Assembly: GCA_038501195.1 (NCBI GenBank)
Contig: JBBPUQ010000009.1
Coordinates: forward strand, 2,790,001 to 2,854,000
Direction: 5' to 3'
DNA length: 64,000 bases
Source: Nemania diffusa
Lineage: Eukaryota > Ascomycota > Sordariomycetes > Xylariales > Xylariaceae
Shown here in pieces: positions 1 to 12,307 of the stretch. Below the pieces are notes generated by a model that had not been told where the DNA came from, did no database searches, and was given only the letters and a program-made list of their open reading frames with translations. Numbering within the stretch: the stretch's first letter is position 1; each line of letters begins with the position of its first letter. The position numbers and the translations under genes were made by a program.

Positions 1-1190
1 ATCTTAATTCTCCATTTGGCTGGATTTTTTGGTGTCCTTGTACCCCTGGTCTATTTCGCGCCTCACGGCACGGCCTCCAATGTCTTCACAACCTTCCTCA
101 ACGAGGGCGGATGGCCTTCGCAAGGCCTGAGTTTCCTCGTCGGTTTCCCTGCCATTGCCGGTTCTCTTCTAGGTGCTGATTGCTCTGTGCACATGGCCGA
201 AGAAATTCAAGTGAGTACCTCGTATCTTTCCCACCCCTGTCACAAAACTGGTCTCCACTGTTACTTGGACTGAAGGATCAATGTTATTGGAATACCCATT
301 TGCGATTATAATTTTCTGGCATGTTTAACTAACTTGGTCTCCTAAAATAGTCTGCTGCTGTTGTTGTGCCGAGGGCTTTACTCTACACAATCCTGATTAA
401 TGGAACGCTTGCTTTTGCTATGGTCATCGCTTTGCTGTTCTGCATCGGTGATGTCGACGCAGCCTTAGCGGCCGCAGCAACCGTATACTACCCATTCCTC
501 GAGATTTTCTATGCCGCCGTTAAGTCAACAGCTGGTGCAGGCCTGCTAGCTGGCATCGTCCTTGTCCTAGCCATTGCGAGCAGTCTGGGCGTGTACGCGA
601 CTGCATCCCGTATGCTGTGGTCGTTCTCCAGAGATCTCGGCTTGCCATTCTCTAAGCACTTAGTCAAGGTATGTTACTTTGGCTATATCCAAGTTCCAGA
701 TCGTTACTAATATATATCTCTTTAGTTGAACAAAACCGCTCTGCCCTACGTATCCGTCCTTACTACCCTTGCGGTAACCATTTTGCTCTCCCTCATTGTT
801 CTCGGATCCGCAATTGCACTCAACGCCCTCCTCTCTCTTGCTATTGCAGCTCTATTTTCCTCATATACCCTAGTGATCGGCTTACTATTATGGCGTCGTG
901 TAACAGGCGCGATCAAGCCTCACTACACACGTCTTGATGAGCATGAATCTGGACAACTTATTTGGGGACCTTGGAAGATCCCTGAACCGTTCGGTACTAT
1001 AAACAACGTCTTTTCTATTGTTTACAGCGTGTTCCTGCTTTTCTGGTCGTTCTGGCCCCAGACCACACCGACTACTCTGGAAGGATTCAACTGGAGTGTT
1101 GTCGTGTTTGTTGGAGTCATTGTTTTCAGCGTCTTGTGGTACGTGATTCGGGCTCGGTCCTACTTCAGCGGCCCCATCAAGGAATGTTAG
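1..1190 (+). CDS. APC-family amino acid/choline permease, C-terminal part (5' cut by window edge)
   Basis: Integral membrane transporter of the amino acid-polyamine-choline superfamily, fungal GABA-permease/choline-transporter branch; it probably imports an amino acid or quaternary amine at the plasma membrane. The reading frame is open from base 1, so the start lies outside the window. Exons 1-210, 351-668 and 726-1190 encode the last 330 residues. The segment GADCSVHMAEE is the family signature next to a membrane helix, and about seven hydrophobic helices follow (for example LLAGIVLVLAIASSLGVYATASRMLWSFSRD, given here only as a helix plus loop at about residues 140-170). Both introns have normal GT-AG ends (140 and 57 nt). 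The substrate cannot be decided from this fragment. Downstream lies an ABC transporter on the same strand, but there is no sign of shared transcription. Confidence 0.88.
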
Positions 1191-1922
1191 ACATAGATTA
1201 GCCAAGAAAGGCATGGTGTACCCGAGAAAACCAACTGGAGCACCTAGTCTATTTGCCACGCGTTGTTTGAAACTACTGATAATAGCAAATTTAATACCTG
1301 TAAATAGTTAGCGAAGATGTGTATATTACCGCATAATGAGGAGTGGAAGCTAGCAAGGTCGCATTGTAACCTCTGGCATTAGACGGAGTCGCACCGGATG
1401 GAACAGTAGTAATAGATACCTTTAGACCAATGCTAAATTTAACTCGCTAGAAACTCTTGACATCTTACCTAATGGCTAGCGCGGAGCTAACGTATGGTAC
1501 TCTGACGGGGATGCCGTGGGCCATATTAGCGTTATTATGTCTGGAACCACGGGTAGCTAGCGTAGCATCCTCGAAGCCTAAATGAGCGATCAGAACCACA
1601 TCCGGTCCAAATTTTTGCTCTAAGTAGATAGAGATCTGACCTCCCTAATACGGCAGTCCTCTAGACTAGACTAGATAGGACCGGCAGAGGTTGTGCCACC
1701 GGCGCGCGCATGTCATGTCATACCACTACCACTACGACGTAAATTACTTACTGTGCCGCTGAGTGTCTGCCTCGGTCTCCTTGGCAGGAGGTAGGACGTA
1801 GATATGCGTAAATATGTAAGCGACATATAAAGCGCCTCGAAATGACAGGTTCCAGCGCGCTGGCAGGTAGGGGGTCGTAGAAGTACTAGCTAGTTGCCTA
1901 GATAACGTCTATCATACTGTAG
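1191..1922. other. Intergenic region between permease and ABC transporter
   Basis: No coding exon, RNA gene or clear repeat seen. It should hold the 3' UTR of the permease and the promoter of the ABC transporter. TATATAAAG-like sequence near 1825-1834 is about 90-100 nt before the ATG and could be a TATA box. Confidence 0.5.
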
Positions 1923-4900
1923 ATGGCTTGTGCATTTGAGGCTGAAAACTCGTTCGGTCCTTCGGTGGCGCCATGTCGAAGGCCGTTTGATTTCACATTG
2001 GCGTTTGAAGAAGTATTCTTCCAGCTCTTACCGTCTAGCATCTTCATCCTTGCTGTAGCTGTCAGATTGGTAACCCTGGCGCGGTGTGAACCGTGCGTTA
2101 GACTGAGTCTGTTGTACGCGCTGAAACTTGTAAGCTCACTACTGTAAATCACCTACCTAGCTGATCTGAGTATGAAATGACTTACATAGGGTTTCTTTTC
2201 TAGGGCATAGCTTCGGTATTCTCGATCCTCAAATTGGTACTGTTGATCTACACAAGCATCGGCCATCATGGTAGAACCCAGATCTCGATCCCTGCCGCCA
2301 GCATTGGGTTCCTTGCGGCCATAGCTTTGACTATCCTATGCCATTTCGAGCACGTACGATCTTCACGTCAATCTTACCTCCTCGGATTTTACCTTACTAT
2401 CACCTCACTCTTAACCTCCGCTACAGTTCGTACCTACTGGTTTCTCGGCGATGGTTTCAAAATTGTCGCGTCTATCAGTCTTGCGGGCCTCCTAGTGCAA
2501 TTTGCTCTACTCGCTCTCGAGAGCTGCAGTAAACGGAAATGGGTTATCAACAAGAAATACGAGGATGGAGGAGTTTCTGCCGAAGAGTCGGCGAGCTTCT
2601 TGAGCCATAGTCTCTTTGCCTGGTTGAATCGGCTACTACTAGCCGGGTACCGGCAACAGCTTGCAGGGACTGATCTCTTCGGGTTAATGGACAAGGCGCT
2701 TAGTGCTAGGGAGTCCGAAAATAACTTCAACCGTGTAAAGATAATGAGAAAATGTAACTGCTCTTCACTACTAATACTCGGCGTACCGATTGCTAACATG
2801 TAGACACAAGACGGCAATAGTGGATATTCACTCTGTTTGTTATCCATACGATGCTTAGGACTCTATGCTCTCGCTCCCCTCTTCCCGAGACTGAGTATGA
2901 CTGCTTTCAACTTCTCTCAGCCCTTTCTCGCAGCTTCGTTAATCCAATATCTAAATGCCGAACAACCATCTAAGAATAATGGCTACGGACTCATTGGGGC
3001 GTCCTTTCTGGTATATACCGGTATTGCGGTGAGAAAGCAGCTAAATCTTTACGAGATGAGATTTTTCATTCCTGACTATCTTCTTAGGTCTCAACTGGGT
3101 GGTATACACATTTAAACTTCAAGTGTGCAGCGAAAATCCGCGCAGGTCTACTTGATGCTATATCCCAAAAAATGCTACGCAGTATCCCGGAAAAGGGATC
3201 CGAATCCAAGATTCTGACACTGATGGTGAATGACGTGCAGAGGATTGCTATGAACATGCCTTACATTTACGATCTCCTCGTTGTCCCCATCGAGGTTGGC
3301 ATCGGTCTGTGGTTATTATATAGACAAGTCGGGCCCTCAAGCTTAACTGTCCTCGGTCTCGCCATAGCGTGTCTCACGGTCTCATTGACTATCGGGAAGT
3401 ATAGTGCAAAGCAACAGCGGGTTTGGCTCGCTGCTACAGAAGCGAGAATATCAGCAACAAAACACATGCTTTCTTCCCTAAAGGCAATCAAGATGACGGG
3501 CTTTGATGCGAAGGCGGCCTCTTCCATCGAGAAACTCCGTGAAACCGAGTTCGCTGCCTCGAAAATCTTCCGCAAGTTGTTAGTCGGTGGCGTATTTACA
3601 GGTGAGGAGCTTCTGTCGTCTCGTCATAACAACTAGGGACTGATACCGTGCAGCTTATAGTACTTCGACGCTAGCCCCTGTGCTTGTTTTTGGGGCATAC
3701 GTTGGTGTCACAGAAGCCCAGCAGCAAGGCATAGATGCCGCCAAGCTCTTTGGCTCTCTCATACTTATTAGCCTAGTCTCCTCTCCGTTAATCTACGTCT
3801 TACAGTATATACCCTCCTTGGGGGCAATGCTCGGCTGCTATGGGCGGTTGGAGATGTTTTTGGAAAAAGAGGACAGATCGGATATGAGAAAGCTTCGGCG
3901 CGATAGCACGAAAAAATGTCCTGAACTGAGTGATACGAGTACTACAACTGGGGAAGCGACGCCAGAATCTGATAGATTGAGTGCTGCGGACACTTCTGAT
4001 GGTGATCCTATCATATCTATACGCCATGGGAGCTTTGGGTGGAACGACCAAACCCTTCTCAAAGATATCAACCTTGATATTAGCGCAGGACAGCATGTTG
4101 TAGTCACAGGCCCCGTAGGATGTGGCAAGTCTTTACTACTCCAAGCCATTCTAGGAGAACTCGAGCCGAGGTCTGGGGTGATAGTACTCCATGACACAAG
4201 CGTCGCGTACTGCGGTCAGGTTCCATGGCTTGAAAATGCCACCGCACGCAGTAATGCATTTCGCTGTGCCCCGACTGGCGACGATAACTGGCACCGAAAA
4301 GTCATCGAGGCGTGTGCTTTACGAGAATTTCTCGAATCCCAAGACGCTGGTAAAACGATTGGTAGCAATGGAGCGAGCATCAGTGGAGGAGAAAGACAGC
4401 GGCTCGTGAGTTTGCAACTCTACGAAGACGCATTTCATTAAATACTGATCGACAAAATAGGCACTCGCGCGAGCAGTTGCGCTTCGACCTCGAATACTCG
4501 TTTTGGACGACGTGTTTAGTGCCCTTGATCACCTCACAAAGATCCATATACTTGAACGTCTCTTCGGCGCAACTGGTCTTCTGAGCGAGATCGGCACCAC
4601 CGTTATCCAAGTAACCCAAGATGGTGAGTGCACATTACAGAAATGATGGGTTTTTCCTTTTTGCTCACATGAATAGTAAATTGTGCGCGATTCGCGGACC
4701 AAACATTCAAGATCGAAGATTACGCTCTGAAACCCTATAATTTCCCAACTGTCGCTACCAGTGGAACAGAAGAGAGTGGAAAACCCGCTCAATCTAACGA
4801 CGATACACCCGCTAAGGAAGAACTTAATTCACGCCCAGCTGAAGTGCAAGATCTACTACCTAGCCCTGCTCTCATACGAGACCGTCAAGTCTACCAGCTG

Positions 4901-6823
4901 TACTTCAACTCTATCGGTCGTAGGAATTTGGTGATCTTCATTGGCTTAACCGCAGCAGCTTCATTTCTGGTCAAGTTCCCCGGTAAGTATTGAAGCTAGT
5001 TTTCCAGGGACGACTCTTGACTGATATTGTTCAGATATTTGGGCTCAGTTCTGGGCGACAGACTCGATGCGACGGGGAGGACCGCTTCATAGCACACAGT
5101 ATTGGATAGGCATTTATGTCGCTCTCGGAATTTTACCCCTGATTTTCCTCTCTAGTTGGATCGGGTAAGTCGGGCCTCTCTGTTGAAGAAGTTGAACATT
5201 GTCACTAATTGTCATAGCCATCTACTACTCACAATTGTCCCCAAGTCTGGCGTAGGGCGTGAGTAATTCAGAATTCTCTCTCAAAGGAAAATCACTAACC
5301 TAACCATTACAGTTCACTCCAAGTTATTAAACGCCGTCCTTAGGGTGACGTTTGTCTTCATTAGCCGCATCGATACAGGCGATCTCATCAACAGATTTAG
5401 CCAAGATCTCATGCTCGTTGACATCAAACTCCCACTGGACTTAGCTAACACGGCCTTTTATGTCTTCGCGATTATCATTAACATTACTCTTGTAGCAGTC
5501 GCTGCAATTTATGTGCTTGCCGCTGTACCTGTTATTATACTGGTCCTATTCGTTGTCCAGCGCTTCTATCTTAGGACCTCGAAGCAACTCCGACAATTAG
5601 ACCTCCAGTCCAAAGCAGGCCTGCAGAGCAAAGCATCTGAGATATATACGGGCCTTTCGACAATTAGAGCGCACGGTTGGCAAAATGTTGCTGTAGAAGA
5701 AATTAGAGACAAAATCGACAGGACGCAAGAGCCACATTACCTCCTATGGATGGTACAGACATGGTTGAAGCTGGTCCTTCAGCTAACTGTTGCCGGCATT
5801 GCTATCACAGTAACTGGTGTGGCAGTCGCTACAAGAAAAACCACCAGCGGCAGCGCTATTGGCCTTGCTTTCCTGAATTTGACGAACCTAGGAGAGGCCC
5901 TGTCCCTCGTCATATCCATGTGGACATCACTAGAGACGTCCCTCGGCGCAGTCGCCCGCATCGAGTCATTCGAGGCCAACACGCCCTCCGAGAAAAAGGT
6001 GGAATCACCAATCGACATCCCAGCCGACTGGCCCCAATCACGGGAAATAGTCTTTCAAAATGTCTGCGCTACGTATGATGCGACCTCAGAGAAACCCCGA
6101 TGGAGCCTAGAGGACATCAGCTTACGCATAAATGCCGGGGAGAAGGTCGCCGTGTGCGGACAGAGCGGGTCGGGGAAATCGACGCTTCTGCTGTCGCTGC
6201 TCGCCCTCGTCGATACGCCGCACGGTACCATCTCCGTAGATGGCGTGGACATAGCCCGCGTGCCGCAATCCCTGCTGCGCTCTAGATTCCACGTCATCTC
6301 GCAGGACACTTTCGTGCAGAATGAGGGAGTGCGGGAATCTCTAGACCCAGACGGCACCCTGTCCGACGACGCGATCAACGAGGTTCTCGAGGAGTGCGCG
6401 ATCTTGGACAAGGTGAACGCCGGAGGCGGCCTGTCTGCTCGCCTAGGCGATGACATAAGCTTCTCGGTTGGGGAGGCTCAGCTGTTCGTGCTGGCCCGCA
6501 CTATCTTGCAAGCCGGGAACAGGTCAGGCGGCGTGATCTTGTTCGACGAAGTGACTAGCAGGTATGTCATAGTTGGTCTTTCCTAATCATTAGGGCTAAT
6601 GGCTTAACAATGTTCTAGCATCGACACTAAGACGGAGGAGCGCATAATGAAGCTCATGGCCAACAAGCTACGGGGGAAAACTATCATCTCCGTGTTGCAC
6701 CGGCTAGAAGTCGCGCTTCTGTATGATCGGATACTTGTTTTGGAGAACGGTCGCGTTGCACATTTTGGAACACCCGATGAAGTTATTCGGGAGTCGCGTT
6801 TGTTTTCTGCAATGCTCGAATGA
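1923..6823 (+). CDS. ABC multidrug transporter, ABCC/MRP type, full length
   Basis: ATP-driven exporter of the ABCC type, probably for xenobiotics, conjugates or secondary metabolites. Eleven exons join in frame: 1923-2129, 2204-2734, 2804-3028, 3088-3601, 3654-4405, 4461-4623, 4677-4982, 5035-5164, 5218-5258, 5313-6561, 6619-6823, giving 1440 residues, normal for fungal ABCC proteins. The N-terminus (ACAFEAENSFGPSVAPC) is the characteristic start of this fungal subfamily and precedes an extra TMD0. TMD1 follows, then NBD1 with Walker A GPVGCGKS, signature SGGERQR and Walker B ILVLDD; TMD2; and NBD2 with Walker A GQSGSGKS, Walker B VILFDE and H-loop VLHR. NBD1 looks degenerate: Asp-Asp at the Walker B end and Gln (about residue 796, VTQD) where the H-loop His is expected. 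The NBD2 signature is FSVGE instead of LSGGQ. The first ATG before the conserved N-terminal motif was taken as start. Confidence 0.93.
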
Positions 6824-8880
6824 TGCGGAATGCTAGGTTATTTGTTTTATTACCTACTTATTAGGTTGTTTGGTTGTTTATGATTTATGGCTTGAGTGGG
6901 TTATTCTAGTTGAGGGTGTATGAGGTAAAGGAGTCTTCATATCCTGTGCTATTATTTGTGTATACAAAGATGGCTTCCAATATTACTTGTAGGTATATTA
7001 AGCGAAATATAGATGGACACTCATACACATGATAACTTGCTAATTCTTTGATTACATTACGCCGTATCTTGTCTCTTCTGTTTGTTATACTCGTTTGATG
7101 CCGACAAAGTTGCTAATCTCGTAAATCGCAACTAGGGTTTACGTAGATAAATTTCTATACCTAGAGTTTAACTGGTGTTTGATTGCTCAAACTATTATTT
7201 ACAGTATATTGGGTAAAGATGCAGTCGAGGTCGCATTAACGATTCAATTAATAATCTTCCCCGAGGTTTATGAAACACCTTATTTAAATTTAAGCGAAGT
7301 CGGTTGAGTGCATCTGCATATAGATATTGGGTAGATCATCTTCGAATATTCTTATGACAGCCTCATTCTAGATGGGTCTGGTTTTAAAGTCTATCAAAAT
7401 ATGCTTTTGATTCTATAGTCCTTTGGATCGGGTCTGGCCAATCTAGATCGTCATTATCTAGCTGTCAAGATACGAACACCTATATCGTGTCATAGACTAG
7501 ACCCGAGTGATGGATGCAACAGCAGAGTCAACCAACCAATTTATTACTTGGCTCTGGTTAAACGCCGCCTCACAGTCTAAATACTAGTTTAATTTTTAAG
7601 CTTATACTATGGTTTTTGTCCCGCCGAAGCTAAAGGTATGACTAGAAATGCCGTACCGATGCAGCGGAGCCCATGTGGAGCTGGATTGGGCAAATTAATT
7701 GGCACCATAATCGCTTAAAGATTTGTTCATGTCTAGACAATTCTATACTACTACACTAACAAGTACGGCCGTGGAACGGGAAATTGAAAATCTTATACCA
7801 TCTCCTTTGATATAGATCTGAGGACTTGTCGATTTATTTTCACTGCCGATTTTTTCAATGACGGCCCCGAGATCAGAGTTGAAAAGAATCAACCCCGCCT
7901 AATCCCTGCGCGCTGCTAACTGCTAAGTAGGTACCTAAAGTGACTCTGTCATTGGACCAACCGGCGCGCTTGACTTGCCTACACTATGGTATCTCCCCGC
8001 TGTACTTCCGTTCCTGGGCGCGAGGGCGGCTATTAGGTAGGTACCCAAGTGTGATGGCGGACGTGATTGGATCAATGGGCACACCCACATGCTGCAGCCA
8101 ACCGGTCTATTTTCGGAGCTGGACGAATCAAACCACTGATTGCGTTTTAACGGTTTTGTGCCCTCCAATAGCCACTTGCTCCCAGACGACCACACCGCGT
8201 CGAACACTGAAATGCCCATGCTGACCATATTGATTGTCACTTATCACTGTAAGGGGGCCTTGCTGTCGCGCAAGTGACTATGCAGAGCCGATAGACAGGG
8301 CCGCTCCTAGTGGTCGTCCGTGATTAATAACCCCACTACTCGGCGGCGGGCAAGCGCTTAATCAAATGCGCTGCACCGACAATGGACATATGGCGAGCCA
8401 CCATCACCACCGCCAACATGCCTTGCGCGTGTGCGCCATGCACGAAGGAACCGGGGGTCTGGACGTGCTGCATTAAGTAAGTATGCTGTTTGCTGTGACC
8501 TCCGCTACTCGCTGGAAAGTTATATACATCTCTTGCCTGTCCACGTCCACTGGGAGAGGGCTGGGAAGGGATTCCTTCTACCTTCTCGCCACCTTGTCAT
8601 AATTATAATTATACTCTACCAGCTGTTACAGTTGGTGGCACAAAGAGAATCAGACCCCATTCGGATGTTGTGGTGCTGCATCCTCCCGTGCTATTTTTTG
8701 CGTGTTCGTCATACTGAGACACCGAGACAAGCTTGGGTTATGCCCCGATAGAGAGGCTGTCAACACCTACAATAGAATCACGACTCGCCAGTCGGCTGGG
8801 AAGTTCTAATTTTGAATCTAGATCAGGTCTATCTTGCTGTTTGAAACAGAATTGGCGAACATAATAAACCAGACACCCGC
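6824..8880. other. Intergenic region, about 2 kb
   Basis: No gene supported. Short open frames around 7.94-8.24 kb and 8.43-8.75 kb occur on both strands and resemble no family I know. The 5' half is A+T-rich. The right end should contain the promoter of the gene at 8881. Confidence 0.45.
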
Positions 8881-10728
8881 ATGGCGTCAAATACGCCTGC
8901 TGGGGGGTTTTCCCTCTTCCCAAGTGCAAATATCTCCAAAACACCACCAAGGAGAACGACGCCCAAACCACGCGCTGGTACTCCGCAGTCACCGCGAGGA
9001 CGTGGTCCATCTTTAGATATGTCACCGCCTCGCAACGGCCGGCGTACACCAGAATACCTAACCGAGTATGTAATCGATGGGACACCGCCAATGGCGAATG
9101 AACTACAGATAGCGCCGAACAACCCATTTTATCAGAGTCAAGCTGGCCCTTCACTACAAAGACTGGCCTCCCCGCCACCCGACGTCCCACCGAAGGACGT
9201 TCCAGATAGGACCGCCACAGCATTGTCGGGAGCAACTGCTATTGCCCGAAATCCTAGCGAAAGATCTCGGAGTTCAATAGCTAAGAGGCCCTTCGAAGAT
9301 ATGCCAGCAATTTCACCCCAGGAAGAGCCTGCGATACGCTCGATATTCCCCCAATATGACCACACATTAGCATTTGATCAACAGAATTACTTTCCAACCC
9401 AGACAAGTCCAACCCATATACCGAGGACTGTTATTAGCAGGCAGTCCCACGTACCACAGCAGATAGAACCCAGGAGTCCACCAGTCCGAAGTCCGTTACG
9501 GAGTCCGATGAGCGCAGGATCTGCCCAGCGTTGGCCAAGACGACAGCATGAACCACCTGTGATCCCACCAGTGAGCACGACAGAGGAGCTCCGGGACTAC
9601 TGGAAAGCGGCGAACGGGTGGAAGCCCTCGAGCATCGAAGGGCGCACATTCTGCATGAAGCTGTTTCCCGAGAAGGACGCGCCGGTATACACGCTCACGT
9701 CGAGGACGCAGCAGCCTCTCTATCACATGCGCATCGACCCGACCTCGGCATCCGCGTACGTGACGCTCAGCCGGCACGACCCCAGCAAGCCCTGCAAGGA
9801 CAGGGACCCGACCGAGGCGTCGCGGAACTCCTCCACCGGGCTGCTCAGCGCGCTGCGCGAGGCCGAGGGCAAGCAGCCCTGGCAGGAGGCTATCGCCACG
9901 ACGCTGGAGGAGCCGGCCCGCCGGCTACCCCCGAACGACGGGCTCGTCGCGCTGCTGTATCCGAGCGCCGCAGCCAAGGTGGCCGTGGAACGGCCACACG
10001 ACGTAGCCGCCGTAGCCGCAGCCGAGCGCGAGTGCGCCCGCCTCGTCTGGGACGAGGACAGCGCCAACTACTTCCTCGTGCACCCGGCGGTCGCGACGCC
10101 GTTCTGCATCACCATCGAGCGCAGCCCCGCCTGGAGCCGCACCGAGTACACGATCGAGCACATCGAGTCGCCGCAGCACCTCGGCCGCCTCACGCGCGAC
10201 GGCACCGGCGAGGGCTGGATGGAGCTCGACACCCTCGTCTCGGGCCGCGTCGACGGCTACTACGTGCTCGACGTCGCCGCCGCCGCGCTGCTGCTCGTGG
10301 CCCGCATCGACGAGAAGAACGTGCTCGTCGAGCAGTTCGCGCCTCCACCCGTCGCACACCTGCGCGACTCCCCCGACGGCGACGCCGCTGCGGCGGCGGC
10401 TGGGTCGCTGGCGGTGTTCCAGCGCAGCGGCAGCCGGCTGAGCGCCAAGATGCTGGGGCAAGGCAAAGACAAGGAGAAGAAGGGGCGCAAGAAGCGCGGC
10501 CGGCTCGAGGCGTTCGAGCTCGACCTCGAGAGCCAGGCCAGCAGCCTCGGCGGCAAGCTGGACATCAAGGAGTCGGACCGCGAGAAGCTGCCCGGCACCA
10601 CGCGCACCATCATCAAGCTGCTCGGCTTCGCCTTCAAGTGCATCATCTGGGCGCTCACGCTCGCCTTCAAGGCCGCCATGGCCATCATCGTCGGGCTGAC
10701 GAAGTGCATCGTGAGGGAGAAGTTTTGA
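8881..10728 (+). CDS. Uncharacterised Pro/Ser-rich protein with C-terminal membrane anchor
   Basis: Single exon, 615 residues. Residues about 1-220 are disordered and rich in Pro, Ser, Arg and SP/TP sites. About 225-480 is a compact region beginning STTEELRDYWKAANGWKPSS that is probably a folded domain. About 500-560 is a charged linker with a KEKKGRKKRGR basic stretch and a possible short coiled region. A hydrophobic segment at about 584-608 followed by KCIVREKF suggests a tail-anchored protein. I do not know its function; related fungal proteins have, as far as I recall, been labelled acetylserotonin methyltransferase-like, but I see no SAM-binding motif here. The second half is much more G+C-rich than the first, which creates a long spurious open frame on the same strand (9618-10763). 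Confidence 0.8.
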   Translation: MASNTPAGGFSLFPSANISKTPPRRTTPKPRAGTPQSPRGRGPSLDMSPPRNGRRTPEYLTEYVIDGTPPMANELQIAPNNPFYQSQAGPSLQRLASPPPDVPPKDVPDRTATALSGATAIARNPSERSRSSIAKRPFEDMPAISPQEEPAIRSIFPQYDHTLAFDQQNYFPTQTSPTHIPRTVISRQSHVPQQIEPRSPPVRSPLRSPMSAGSAQRWPRRQHEPPVIPPVSTTEELRDYWKAANGWKPSSIEGRTFCMKLFPEKDAPVYTLTSRTQQPLYHMRIDPTSASAYVTLSRHDPSKPCKDRDPTEASRNSSTGLLSALREAEGKQPWQEAIATTLEEPARRLPPNDGLVALLYPSAAAKVAVERPHDVAAVAAAERECARLVWDEDSANYFLVHPAVATPFCITIERSPAWSRTEYTIEHIESPQHLGRLTRDGTGEGWMELDTLVSGRVDGYYVLDVAAAALLLVARIDEKNVLVEQFAPPPVAHLRDSPDGDAAAAAAGSLAVFQRSGSRLSAKMLGQGKDKEKKGRKKRGRLEAFELDLESQASSLGGKLDIKESDREKLPGTTRTIIKLLGFAFKCIIWALTLAFKAAMAIIVGLTKCIVREKF

Positions 10729-11307
10729 GGGCGCGGCTGTCTGCCATCCGCGTCGACGTATGACTTAATGTTTATGTGCGTTTTGGGGCCTGGGGAATAG
10801 GGGCGGATTAGAGTCGAATTTTCGGGGCGGGCACTGTACTGTACTACTGGGAACGCATGCGCTTCACTAGAGATAGGAATGACAGGGACGGAGGCTCTTT
10901 GCTTATATATTTCAACGCTATACATTCAGCGACCCGTATACCATCCCCCGTGTCGACACGTGGGCGGGCTCTGCTTCTGATACTCGAGTTGGGACGTAAT
11001 GGTACGGCAGGGAACAGCGAGGACTGCGCCTGTTCACGTGGATGGTGTATATTGAGCAAGTGAAGATACAAGCAATATGTATATATCTCTTTTGGGTATT
11101 GTATAGTGTTTTGTCAAAGTCGGCGCCTGGCGGGGAATCCTTGAACGCCGTTCTGCCTGCCTGTCTATCAAATATATATCAATTTTCCCAACCATAAAAA
11201 TGCAAGAACGCCGTTGATGCTAGACATGTCTTTCTTTACTCCTTTCTTGCCAATCATTTACGGTTCGCCATAATAGTGTAACATCGGTTGAATTGCGAAG
11301 GCTCCTT
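10729..11307. other. Convergent intergenic region
   Basis: Lies between the 3' ends of the membrane-anchored protein gene and the UTP11 gene and should contain both 3' UTRs. No other feature seen. Confidence 0.5.
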
Positions 11308-12307
11308 TCATCGCTTCCTTTCCCGCACCTTGAACTTCTTCCCGGACTTTGTAACGCCTCCGATCGTAGCCGTCTTGGCCATTTTAGCGCGCTGTATCTC
11401 GAGCTCCTGCTCGGCCTTAGCGAGCGTGCTCTGCTTCTTCCTTGCACTTTGTAGACGCCGCGACAGCTTCGTTAGGAGTCTCTGCTTCTGCTCCGCACGG
11501 AGTTTCTCAGGATTCTTGCCCTCCAGCTTCTCGTCGTTGTCCTCGGGGGAATTCTGCTCCGTATCCTGCCGTATCCTGTCCTCGCGCTCATCCTGACCAT
11601 CTGCGAACACGATCTTCTTGTTCTTTGAGGCGCCTGTCTTCTTTATGCTGGGGTCCTCGTTGAAATCGAAATCGAAATCGTCTTCGTCCTCTTCGTCGTC
11701 GTCATTGAGCAGGTTGTCGATGTCGCCGCCGAGAGAGATGACGCGCTCCTCGAGCTCGCGCACTTCCTTCATGGCGACGTTCCGCACCGACCGTATGTAC
11801 CCCATGTCCTGCGTCTTGAGGAGTCGGACCACGTTCGTGTCTAGCGCCTTGTTGCCGCGGTCGCCGGCTACCGTGCCGTCCCATTTCTTGGTGCCGGATG
11901 ATAGGGCTGTTGCGACGCCGCTGCGCGATAGCATGCCAAAATAGAATTCCTATTCAAGTAGAAACCCGTTAGACTAGTTCAGGTCGAGCGAACACACTTG
12001 GTTGAGAGGATGGAACTGGTATTGGGATTGGGAGTCCTGGGCCCACTCACATCTTCATTGCGGTCTTCTGCCTTCTTCCGAAGACTCTTGATCTGTGCCT
12101 TCTTTCGGTTGTGATCTTGCGCTCTAAGTCGATAATCCTGGTTTCTGTCGTTAGTGCTGCTGTTGCGGAATGTCGTGGTCGGCAAACGGCCTAGGGAGGG
12201 ATGCGCACCTTGTGCTTCTCGAGGAGACCGTAACGGTTTTTGCGGTCGTTTAATTGATCTCGCTCGCGGTGTACGCGCCTATTTACGGCATTTCGGAGGG
12301 AAGACAT
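11308..12307 (-). CDS. utp11: U3 snoRNA-associated protein 11 (SSU processome subunit)
   Basis: UTP11 is a conserved nucleolar component of the small-subunit processome needed for 18S rRNA maturation. Three exons on the minus strand (12209-12307, 12051-12137, 11308-11949) join in frame to 275 residues, the usual size. The N-terminus MSSLRNAVNRRVHRERDQ and the motifs YGLLEKHKDYRLRAQDHN and NEDEFYFGML are the hallmark of the family; the latter is restored exactly across the second splice. The C-terminal half is acidic, then Lys/Arg/Glu-rich and probably coiled coil, ending in a basic KKFKVRERKR tail typical of nucleolar proteins. A single-copy housekeeping gene is expected. Confidence 0.96.

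Noticed and set aside
8738..9235. 165-codon open frame on the minus strand
   Set aside because: Antisense to the start of the gene at 8881; no recognisable domain.
9618..10763. 381-codon open frame on the plus strand
   Set aside because: Shadow of the G+C-rich gene at 8881-10728; the translation is dominated by Arg/Ala/His and has no family character, whereas the other frame gives a structured protein with a membrane anchor.
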